Shown: positions 1-6,782 of the stretch, piece after piece
Position numbering within the stretch: position 1 is the first letter of the stretch
Layout of the letters: each line of letters starts with the position of its first letter
Assembly: GCA_937892015.1 (NCBI GenBank)
Contig: CALAUY010000129.1
Location: forward strand, 1 to 6,788
Direction: 5' to 3'
Length of the DNA stretch: 6,788 nt
From: an uncultured Bacteroidales bacterium
Lineage (GTDB): Bacteria > Bacteroidota > Bacteroidia > Bacteroidales > Paludibacteraceae
Notes under the pieces: generated by a model
What the model saw: only the letters and a program-made list of their open reading frames with translations
Databases searched by the model: none
Told to the model about the DNA's origin: nothing
Translations under genes and position numbers: made by a program

Positions 1-3000
1 GCTCGCTCAACCGCATATTGCAAGCCACTCACGTATTTTTCTGCACGAGAGTTGTTTATCCAGCCATTCGCGTTGCAAGCAGTAATGAAAGCCTCCTTGT
101 CACTATAATCTGCCGCGTTGTTCCAATCCGTTCCTGAATGATATGGATTGGCTCGCCAGAATGACCGCGAAGCTCCGGATAGTTCACCATAAGGATAACG
201 AGGGTCATAATCGTAACCGGCTGGAAAATCGTCGATTGTTGTTCCGGTAGAGGTTATCGTGGTTACGCTTGTCTCTGTTGGCGTTGTATCTTTTCGGATA
301 ATCTCTTCTTCTCCATCCCTGTCGCCATTGTCATAAACGTTTTTCTCGATAGTCCATGTTTTGGTAACCACCGTAGTAGAAGTTCCCCCTGTGGTCTTGT
401 TTGTCAGCCATACTCTTGCAAATCCGCCTTGGTAGCGGTCGTCGGTGGTGAGAACAGGGTCGTGCGTGGATTTGTTCACCAAGCGGGCGGAGTTGGCCGT
501 ATCGACAGAGTCGGCAGTTGCCACATCCGGTCCGGTCACGCCGCTCAGCATATACACCGTGTTTCCTGCAATCGCGTTTTTCCACGACGAGCCGTCACGA
601 CGGCCGGCACCGTCGGGCGTGACATAGAGCACCGTTCCCGCGGCGGGCAGGTGGGTACTCTCGATGGCACCTATATCGGGGTCACCACCACGGGTGCGGG
701 CTATGCCGTTGATGTCCCACAACAGGGCACTCTTCTCGCTCGCGGCATTCACCATCGGGTTGAGGTTGCCGGGCATGTAACTGACTGTACCACCGTTCAT
801 TGGCTTGTCGCCGTCGGTAGAGTGACCCACATTACGCGCGGGGTTCTCGAAATACGGATAGTCGAGATAGACAGCACCCTCTTTGTCAGAACCCCGGGCA
901 TGGTTCCACGACCAGCCCGTCATAGTCGTATAGTTGATGCCGGGTGAGTGGTGCCCGTCGATATAGGCGTTGGCCTCGTCCTCGGAGTCGAACACGTAAA
1001 TCTCGGGCGTGCCATCCGCCTTGAGCAACATCTCTTGATAGGCGTTCATCTTACGGATGCCCCATTTGCCGTAATGGTCACTGAAATCGCGGCAAAGAAC
1101 GGCATAGCAGTGCGGCGGGTTCTTTGGTTTGGGAGCATCCCAGTCGAGGTAGATATAGTCGCCGTCAACGTTGCTCTGATTGTCAGTGGCACTATGGCAA
1201 CTGAGTGGCTGCACAATCTTCGAGCGATTGGCGCGAAGGACTTTACCATTGGCATAGATTACCGAGTTGTAGATACGGATCTTGCCCTCGTAACTGTTGG
1301 CATCGTTCTCACCCACGGCAGATGTGGCCGTTGCGCTCTTGTCGCTTTCCACCAACGTTTCCAGCGCATAACCGCAGTTGTTGACGATGTCGCAGTGGTC
1401 GATACGTATCTTGGCACTGCCGCCCCGCGCACACACTATACCCGCATCGCCATGGATGGTGTCGCCCGTACCTATCGTGTTGTTGCGGATAACGGTGTTC
1501 ATGATATTCAGTTCGGCACGGCTGTAACTGTTATCGCCCTTCTTGTTACTACTATTGACATACACCGCCGCGCCATCCGGTGCCGAACAGTTGGCAATAT
1601 ACCCGTTACGGAAGATATTGCCGGTCATGTCGATACGGTCGTCTGCATCCACCGTGCTGTTGTTGAGGATAATACCGCCACCGTAGGTGATGGCCTCTCG
1701 TTCGCCCGTCTTGGGGTCAATGGGCGCATACGAGTGGTTCCCGTTCAGGTTGGCATTGCCGTCGTACAGACGCAGACCATCGATGATGACATTACGCACA
1801 TTGATGAGTGCCAACACGTGGGCGGAGTTGTTCTCATAACCACTCTTGGTGATGTTCGCCGAGACAATCGTGGGGTGAATACGCGGATTGCGCACATCGG
1901 TTGCCGTGCCCGTAGAGGTGGGGGCGTAACCGCCGTAAATGCGCATGTTCGAGCACGGACGGACTGCCGCCGTGCGCAGTTGGTTGCCCAGATAAGCATC
2001 CACGCCTGCCGTCGTGGCATTGATACCACTGCCGCGCTTATAGCCCTTCACCAGAATCTGCACGTGCTTATATTCGGTAGTATCGTACGTGGGGTCTTCA
2101 TCGCCTGTACTTGTGATGATGCGGTAACGCACATCACCATTGCTGTCGTAGTAGATAGGTTTCGTTTGGTCGCCATAGACGAACGTGGTGTCGGGCGTGT
2201 CGCCCGATGTGTCTATACTGCCAATGCGCTTCAGTCGCTGACGGAAATAGTGGATGGCGTCGTTGATAGAGCCCACGGGCTTGTCCCACGAGGCACCGAT
2301 GCCCTGCTCGCCAATGCTGATTCCACATTTGCCCGCATTACGTGCCGGATCGACAAACAGCGTCGGCAATGTGGCATTGGTGCCGGCATCGGGCAAGAAA
2401 GTGCCGAGCATAACCGTCTTATCGCTACAGTCGTCCACCACAGCAGCGGTGTACTGATCGACCTTGCTTTGCGTGAAGTCCTTATCCTGATAGTACTCTT
2501 TCTCCTGATTCGTCACCATCGCTATGCCGAACTGCTCCTCGCGGCGTACGAGAGCACCGAACGTGGACATCGGCTCGTACGCATCGCCGAAGAGGTCGGT
2601 CTCGGTATGGGCGTGCATCACCGACGGTGACGTGATATTCAGTGCGTCCGTCACCTGCAAGCCCATCTTGGCCATCGAAGATATGGCAGCGGGTTTCCAG
2701 TAGATAGGTCGGGCTATGCCGGTCAACTCGCGGCGGGGCTCATCTCTCGCGCCACCGGCATAGTCGGCATCTACAGTCCCCATCGGCAGAGTCGTGTTCA
2801 GCCCTGCCCCCACATAACCCATCATCGTGCCACGTCCATCCGAACCGATGAAATACGGATATTTGGCATCGTTGTTCGTCTTGTTGGTGTTGGTGCTCTC
2901 CAGCGACATCACGTTGCTCTTGGAGGTACCGGCCCAGTCGGTGATATCATGTTTCTCGATGGCAGAGTAGTAGAACACGGGTCGCAAGCCCTCAATCACC

Positions 3001-4379
3001 TCACCGTCAACAGTATCGTTATCCGTCACTCCTCCGGTGAAAGTGGCATACTGGATATCGTTGTTGGCGGCACAACGGTTGCCCCATACCACGCTGTTGT
3101 ACATATGCCCGCCATTGAGCACATACACCGCACCCGAACGGCCGTGACGGCGACCATAATAGGTGACATCCGAACCGACACAGTTATTACGCGTCACAGT
3201 CAGGTGGTTGCCCACACCCCCATCGTAGAAGAAGATACCGCCTGCCTCGGCCGTGGCGGTGTTGTTAGAGATAATACATGCAGTGGCATGCGGACTATAG
3301 ACGTTCTTCTCCCGTATAGTGGAGAGATCGACCGACGGGTCGAGGTACTTGGCCAGCGACAGGTTAGGATAGTCGTGCGGAGCGTGGTAGATCATCACAC
3401 CTCCGCCCATGCGGGACACGTTGTTGACGATATACGAGCGCGTCACTGCCCCATCATAGTCGATACAGATACCGCCTCCATAACCCAACATGATACCTAC
3501 ACCCAACGACTGGCAGGTATGGATGAAACATTTGTCCACCGTACCGCCACCGTCCATATACACGCCACCACCTTTCATCACTGCTTCGCAGTTGGTGACC
3601 ACGCAGTTGGTCAACGATGCACCGTCCACCATATACACGCCGCCACCATACGCCATATGTACCGTGTCGGTCTTGAACGACGCGTACCCGCCCGTTATCA
3701 CACATCCATCGACACCGGCAGGGTGACTGAGCGGCTTATAGTGCCTGTCCATCTCGTCCTCGTCCTGCCCGGGCTCAATGGGCAGTTTGCCCTCCGTACC
3801 GAACCACACGACATGGTACGAGTTGGCAGGGAAAAAGGTGTTGAACACACTGCGGTCGGCATTATAGGTGAACGTCGGTTCACTGTTGTGCGAACCGCTC
3901 AAGATGGTCGGGTGCCTGAAGTTCCATGGTTGCAGTTTGGCCTCCTGACCGCTCTCAAGCGAGCGGAGCGTGTCCACTAACGGACGGTAAGTGGTATCTA
4001 TTGAGCCATCGGGACGATACGGACGAGCGGCCATATCCGATATGTCGGCAGGGAAACCGCCATACACGTGTATTCCCGAATATATCTGGAACGAGGTGTA
4101 CTGCATACCACCGCCCGTACTCTCGGTCGATTTGGTCGGTTTGTACGTGCCTGCCGCCACATAGACACTACCGCTCGTGAGGCCGTTGGTTTGCAGGTAC
4201 TGGTAGAGGTCGTCGATGGCATCCTGCACGTTGTTCATCGCGCCTGTCCAACTCTTGCCATCGTTCTGGTAGTTGCCGGAGATCTTGACGTAACGAATAG
4301 TGTCCGTCTGGGCATACAGTGCCCCTGTGCTTACAGTCAAGAAGCACATCAGCAACCATATGTATCGTCTCGTCCTCAA
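1..4379 (-). CDS. Giant secreted multi-module right-handed beta-helix protein (partial, C-terminus outside window)
   Basis: Open for 1459 codons without a stop. TTG at 4379 is the likely start: it gives a signal peptide with a basic n-region (RTRR), hydrophobic core WLLMCFLTV and ALYA-Q cleavage site near residue 23. The only nearby ATG (residue 11) would lose the basic residues, and upstream to the in-frame TAA there is no ATG, GTG or TTG. Three modules are visible. Module 1 (25 to about 560) has DGKSW (40-44), QDAIDDL, GGGVYM at 245 and 270, further Gly-rich rungs at 301, 325, 380 and 415, and GIAR (554-557). Module 2 (about 674-1240) has LFVDP, ASWDKP, GGGIIL (900), GDAGIVC (980), GIAR (1225-1228) and DIGAIE (1235-1240). 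Module 3 opens with YVTPDG and DGSSW (1262-1266). Such folds occur in adhesins and polysaccharide-binding or -degrading proteins; no catalytic residues are assignable. Secretion is supported, ligand and anchoring are unknown. Adhesin is an inference. Confidence 0.88.
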   Translation of the reverse strand, partial: MRTRRYIWLLMCFLTVSTGALYAQTDTIRYVKISGNYQNDGKSWTGAMNNVQDAIDDLYQYLQTNGLTSGSVYVAAGTYKPTKSTESTGGGMQYTSFQIYSGIHVYGGFPADISDMAARPYRPDGSIDTTYRPLVDTLRSLESGQEAKLQPWNFRHPTILSGSHNSEPTFTYNADRSVFNTFFPANSYHVVWFGTEGKLPIEPGQDEDEMDRHYKPLSHPAGVDGCVITGGYASFKTDTVHMAYGGGVYMVDGASLTNCVVTNCEAVMKGGGVYMDGGGTVDKCFIHTCQSLGVGIMLGYGGGICIDYDGAVTRSYIVNNVSRMGGGVMIYHAPHDYPNLSLAKYLDPSVDLSTIREKNVYSPHATACIISNNTATAEAGGIFFYDGGVGNHLTVTRNNCVGSDVTYYGRRHGRSGAVYVLNGGHMYNSVVWGNRCAANNDIQYATFTGGVTDNDTVDGEVIEGLRPVFYYSAIEKHDITDWAGTSKSNVMSLESTNTNKTNNDAKYPYFIGSDGRGTMMGYVGAGLNTTLPMGTVDADYAGGARDEPRRELTGIARPIYWKPAAISSMAKMGLQVTDALNITSPSVMHAHTETDLFGDAYEPMSTFGALVRREEQFGIAMVTNQEKEYYQDKDFTQSKVDQYTAAVVDDCSDKTVMLGTFLPDAGTNATLPTLFVDPARNAGKCGISIGEQGIGASWDKPVGSINDAIHYFRQRLKRIGSIDTSGDTPDTTFVYGDQTKPIYYDSNGDVRYRIITSTGDEDPTYDTTEYKHVQILVKGYKRGSGINATTAGVDAYLGNQLRTAAVRPCSNMRIYGGYAPTSTGTATDVRNPRIHPTIVSANITKSGYENNSAHVLALINVRNVIIDGLRLYDGNANLNGNHSYAPIDPKTGEREAITYGGGIILNNSTVDADDRIDMTGNIFRNGYIANCSAPDGAAVYVNSSNKKGDNSYSRAELNIMNTVIRNNTIGTGDTIHGDAGIVCARGGSAKIRIDHCDIVNNCGYALETLVESDKSATATSAVGENDANSYEGKIRIYNSVIYANGKVLRANRSKIVQPLSCHSATDNQSNVDGDYIYLDWDAPKPKNPPHCYAVLCRDFSDHYGKWGIRKMNAYQEMLLKADGTPEIYVFDSEDEANAYIDGHHSPGINYTTMTGWSWNHARGSDKEGAVYLDYPYFENPARNVGHSTDGDKPMNGGTVSYMPGNLNPMVNAASEKSALLWDINGIARTRGGDPDIGAIESTHLPAAGTVLYVTPDGAGRRDGSSWKNAIAGNTVYMLSGVTGPDVATADSVDTANSARLVNKSTHDPVLTTDDRYQGGFARVWLTNKTTGGTSTTVVTKTWTIEKNVYDNGDRDGEEEIIRKDTTPTETSVTTITSTGTTIDDFPAGYDYDPRYPYGELSGASRSFWRANPYHSGTDWNNAADYSDKEAFITACNANGWINNSRAEKYVSGLQYAVER

Positions 4380-4380
4380 T

Positions 4381-4492
4381 GTCTTATTGGTCTTATTAGT
4401 CTTATTAGTCCTATAAGTCTTATTGGTCTTATTAGTCCTATTGGTCCTATTAGTCCTATTAGTCCTATTGGTCTTATTAGTCTTATTGGTCC
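4381..4492. repeat. 9-bp tandem repeat, twelve copies
   Basis: Twelve contiguous units of 9 bp (4381-4488) with consensus GTCYTATTR on the plus strand, plus a trailing GTCC at 4489-4492. On the gene strand the unit is YAATARGAC. Variation is limited to a C/T at the fourth and A/G at the ninth base, except one unit (4408-4416) that ends ATAA. There are no spacers, so it is not CRISPR. The array ends one base before the TTG start of the giant beta-helix gene. It would form most of the leader of that gene if transcription starts upstream. On the gene strand it stays open in the gene's own frame, reading Thr-Asn-Lys/Arg triplets, but no usable start codon precedes it. I recall similar repeats between genes in other Bacteroidota. 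Confidence 0.95.
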
Positions 4493-4523
4493 ACGTTACT
4501 ATTGTCTGAACTCCTATTATTCC

Positions 4524-4559
4524 AATTTACAAATTTACAAATTTACAAATTTACAAATT
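4524..4559. repeat. 8-bp tandem repeat, four copies plus partial
   Basis: Four perfect consecutive copies of AATTTACA (plus strand; AAATTTGT-type on the gene strand) cover 4524-4555, followed by AATT at 4556-4559. The array overlaps the last five codons plus the stop of the fimbrillin-like gene: the reading GAA TTT GTA AAT TTG TAA comes from the repeat itself. Because the TAA stop occurs within the first two units on the gene strand, gain or loss of downstream units would not change the protein, only the distance to the beta-helix gene. Perfect short repeats of this kind are prone to slipped-strand change; whether this one varies is unknown. Confidence 0.95.
4530..4553 (-). promoter_or_regulatory. 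Possible promoter elements inside the 8-bp array (three TAAATTTG copies)
   Basis: On the gene strand the array contains three exact copies of TAAATTTG (4553-4546, 4545-4538, 4537-4530), each fitting the Bacteroides -7 consensus TAnnTTTG. The matching -33 element TTTG is also in every unit. The catch is spacing: the 8-bp period gives TTTG-to-TA gaps of 16 or 24 nt, while about 19-21 is usual. An A/T-rich repeat will match this consensus easily. A promoter here would give the beta-helix gene its own transcript with a leader of roughly 150 nt; otherwise the gene depends on read-through from the lipoprotein genes. Confidence 0.25.
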
Positions 4560-5652
4560 CTTCATTATCACTTTCCGGCACCGTCTCCACGGTTATCAGC
4601 CCCCTCATCCATGGCACAAACACCGTGTCTGTGGGCGTTGTCTGCAAGGTCAGACTCTTGGTGTACGTGGCATCTGCGTCGGTGTTCTTCAGATCCACTT
4701 CCACCTGCAGCGGGAACTTACCCCCTGCCTCCACTACGTACGGTATCGTATATAGGTACGTCCTGCCTGCCCACCATGTACTCGCCACATCACCCACTAA
4801 ATCTGTCGGCGTATAACCCACCTTGCCGGACGTCACGCCGTCAAACATCGCATGGACGTTCTTCGTGGGCTTAAACAGGTAAGCACTGCCCTCAAAGAGG
4901 TTCTTCGCCTTTATTTTCGTCACCCTGACCTTGTCTCGCTTATCTTCCGCCACGTTCCACATCAAGTCAATCTTCGAGGCCACGTGGTAGAGCATGACGG
5001 TGAAACTCGGCGACTCTTTCCACACATTGAGTTGCGCATAGTAGCGTCCGTCGGGATGGTAGTTGTAGGGTGTCGAGTAGATGTCCCGCACATTCGGTTG
5101 TAACGCATCATTCACCGTGAAAGTGATGTTTTGGACGGCCTCTTCGGTTGAGGGGGTCGTCGTGGAGAGCGTCAGTGCCGTATAACTCATTGCCGCATAC
5201 ACACGGCAGGCCTCTACCTGCCCCAGTACGGGCGTCAGTTCCGTTATCGTTGTGGTGCAGACACGATACACATCGCCGGTGTCGCCCACTTGGAGTATGG
5301 CATCGCTCCAAGAGAGGTCATTGGTGTCGTCAGTATCTTCGTTATTCCACTCGATGTATCGCACATCATCGGCTCGACCGTTCTTCATCTTGAACACCAC
5401 GAACACATAGGCGTGCCGAGGCAACTGAAACGTCTCGGCAGCACCCGGGTCGCCGGGCAGGTAGTACGTCGTTGGTGCAACTGCGGGTTCGGGCGTGGAG
5501 GCTCCTTGCAACACGAACCGGACAGGTATGTCCATCATCTGCATCTCCACCTCTTCGCGTTCGGTGCAACCGTGCAGCGTAAGCGCGCACACGCACGCAA
5601 CGCACGCAAGCGCGCGCGCCACGACATAATATGTGTGGACAGGTTGTCTCAT
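4543..5652 (-). CDS. Fimbrillin-like lipoprotein of a type V pilus-like operon
   Basis: 369 residues. ATG start, 24 nt after the stop of the upstream gene, so probably co-transcribed. The N-terminus is a lipoprotein signal peptide: a long h-region rich in Ala, Cys and Val, then L26-H27-G28-C29 as lipobox (His at -2 is atypical) and an acidic stretch after Cys29. The mature part is beta-rich, with the segment YYLPGDPGAAETFQLP followed by a YVFVVF strand, a pattern I associate with fimbrial lipoproteins of Bacteroidales. An Arg at 45 (IPVR-F) lies about where FimA-type pilins are cut, but protease processing here is speculation. The C-terminal half alternates strands and loops and ends in EEFVNL, coded partly by the 8-bp repeat array. 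Likely role: outer-membrane-attached pilus or surface subunit. It could instead be an accessory or anchor subunit; the exact subfamily cannot be fixed from sequence alone. Confidence 0.72.
   Translation of the reverse strand: MRQPVHTYYVVARALACVACVCALTLHGCTEREEVEMQMMDIPVRFVLQGASTPEPAVAPTTYYLPGDPGAAETFQLPRHAYVFVVFKMKNGRADDVRYIEWNNEDTDDTNDLSWSDAILQVGDTGDVYRVCTTTITELTPVLGQVEACRVYAAMSYTALTLSTTTPSTEEAVQNITFTVNDALQPNVRDIYSTPYNYHPDGRYYAQLNVWKESPSFTVMLYHVASKIDLMWNVAEDKRDKVRVTKIKAKNLFEGSAYLFKPTKNVHAMFDGVTSGKVGYTPTDLVGDVASTWWAGRTYLYTIPYVVEAGGKFPLQVEVDLKNTDADATYTKSLTLQTTPTDTVFVPWMRGLITVETVPESDNEEFVNL
5591..5608. repeat. 9-bp tandem duplication in the signal peptide coding region
   Basis: ACGCACGCA occurs twice in direct contact. 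On the gene strand it codes Ala-Cys-Val twice in the hydrophobic core of the lipoprotein signal peptide (residues 16-21). It sits in a longer alternating purine-pyrimidine stretch (about 5583-5619) that includes a GC dinucleotide run at 5610-5619. The duplication is in frame, so it lengthens the h-region by three residues without disrupting the gene. Confidence 0.8.
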
Positions 5653-5676
5653 GAACGTATTAACCCTACTGTCTCG

Positions 5677-6723
5677 CTATAGTTCCACATTATGTTCGCC
5701 TCCATCTTTCCAGTCGAGCGTCACGGTTGCCCCCACCTCGGGCGCTGCGATGGGTTTGACCTCTCCATCGGGCTGCAATTGCAATCGCAGTACTTTCAGT
5801 TGTCCGGCGCGAAGCGGTTGTTGTACAGAGAGCACCGTCTCTGTCACTTTGCCGTCCGGCATGGTCACATACACTTTCGCCGTGTAGTACACCCCCACCC
5901 CGTCGGGCTCGTCGGCCGACGGCAGACTGACGCATCCTAACAGCACGGGTACAGGTGATTCTTCATTTACATATTGACAAATTCTTAATGGCCCATTGGT
6001 CTGCTTGGCAGGCTCAATCGCCTCCATCCGCACTATTTTCGGATGCTCGAACATGTACAGACTGTCGCGCAGATAGAGTGTCTCGGCCGTGCCGCACAAC
6101 AGGGCACGAATAGCAGTACAACTGACGTCGGCCGTGTCGATGACCAGTGCACAGGCAGTGTTCGTCAGGTGCAGGGTCAGGTCAATACGCTGACTCGTAG
6201 AGTCCTGCACCTCTATCTCGCGTGTCACGGAGAAAATACCCGTGCGCTGTGGCGGTAAGGTGTCGATGGGGAGCGTCTCCAACCGTGCCAGACGACTGTC
6301 GGTAGAGTCGGTCAATGTCAGCACCTCGTTGCCCTCTTTGTTGGCCAACGCAATGGCGTAATAGTTGTTTTTCTTGAGGAAGAACGTGTACGTCCTTTGG
6401 ATGGTGTCCGACGCGTCGTAGATGGTCTCCACCACCGTGTCGGCATCGGCACTGAAGAACCCCACGCTGATGTCGTGCGGCCGTTCGGTGAAGATATGGC
6501 TGAAATAGTCGTGCAGGAGAGTGCGCGTGTAGAGGTCCGTTTCGGCCGAGAGAACCGTCTCTAACTCTAAGTCGAGACTCGTCTCCAGTTCCAGCCGCAG
6601 TTCCAGAACCATGTCTTGCCCGCACACCGACAGGTCGTCATCAATCAAGTCAAACAACCCACACCCCTGCATGCCCATCACGCAGAGCCATCCTAACACC
6701 ATATGTCTATACCATCTCTTCAA
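5677..6723 (-). CDS. FimB/Mfa2-like fimbrial lipoprotein, probable TTG start
   Basis: 348 residues, ending in TAG. The start is read as TTG: it keeps a basic n-region (KRWYRH) ahead of MVLGWLCVMGMQGC, and an in-frame TAA lies two codons upstream. The first ATG (residue 8, at 6702) would give a signal peptide with no positive charge. M18-Q19-G20-C21 is the candidate lipobox. The mature protein begins with DLIDDDLSVCG (25-35), the acid-plus-Cys opening I associate with FimB/Mfa2 (DUF1812-type) proteins, then an alternating Leu/Glu strand region (39-58). IFTERPHD and a YTFFLKKNNYYAIALAN strand pair are also consistent with that family, as is the VTLDWKDGG ending. FimB/Mfa2 proteins cap or anchor type V pili at the outer membrane. 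First gene of the visible cluster. Assignment rests on motif recollection, not a search, so another fimbrial lipoprotein family is possible. Confidence 0.72.
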   Translation of the reverse strand: MKRWYRHMVLGWLCVMGMQGCGLFDLIDDDLSVCGQDMVLELRLELETSLDLELETVLSAETDLYTRTLLHDYFSHIFTERPHDISVGFFSADADTVVETIYDASDTIQRTYTFFLKKNNYYAIALANKEGNEVLTLTDSTDSRLARLETLPIDTLPPQRTGIFSVTREIEVQDSTSQRIDLTLHLTNTACALVIDTADVSCTAIRALLCGTAETLYLRDSLYMFEHPKIVRMEAIEPAKQTNGPLRICQYVNEESPVPVLLGCVSLPSADEPDGVGVYYTAKVYVTMPDGKVTETVLSVQQPLRAGQLKVLRLQLQPDGEVKPIAAPEVGATVTLDWKDGGEHNVEL

Positions 6724-6748
6724 AATTTAGTTATTGGGCTTATTAACT

Positions 6749-6782
6749 CCTCCCCTAAGGTAGGGGAGGTCCCGCTTGCGGG
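6749..6782. repeat. Paired GC-rich hairpins, probable intergenic repeat element
   Basis: Two adjacent inverted repeats lie upstream of the first lipoprotein gene. The first is a perfect 9-bp stem, CCTCCCCTA with TAGGGGAGG, around a 3-nt loop (6749-6769). The second is CCCGC with GCGGG around TT (6771-6782). The element continues towards or past the window edge with GGGAGG, so its full length is not visible. Short GGGGAGG-rich palindromes are common between genes in Bacteroidota genomes. Neither hairpin is followed on the minus strand by a T-run, so a classic intrinsic terminator is not supported. Confidence 0.7.

Noticed and set aside
429..3980. Long plus-strand open frames at 429-947, 948-2630 (560 codons) and 2949-3980
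   Set aside because: They are in exact codon register opposite the beta-helix gene, so they stay open simply because that gene rarely uses TTA, CTA and TCA codons. Their translations show no recognisable domains, while the minus frame gives a signal peptide and clear beta-helix motifs.
4168..4359. Minus-strand short frame with an ATG at 4359
   Set aside because: It is out of frame with the beta-helix gene, which is continuous through this stretch with a proper signal peptide in another frame; the short product has no recognisable features.
4380..4542. Intrinsic terminator after the fimbrillin-like gene
   Set aside because: No GC-rich inverted repeat followed by a T-run is visible; the gap is almost wholly direct repeats.
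4381..4559. CRISPR-like repeats
   Set aside because: Units are 8 and 9 bp, directly contiguous and without spacers, so these are simple tandem repeats.
4068..4874. Plus-strand open frame across the repeat arrays
   Set aside because: Its middle is only a translation of the 9-bp array (Leu-Ile-Gly/Ser-type triplets) and its ends are antisense to the two flanking genes.
5108..5605. Short open frames on both strands within the fimbrillin-like gene
   Set aside because: They overlap a well-supported lipoprotein gene in other frames and show no signal peptide, start context or domain of their own.
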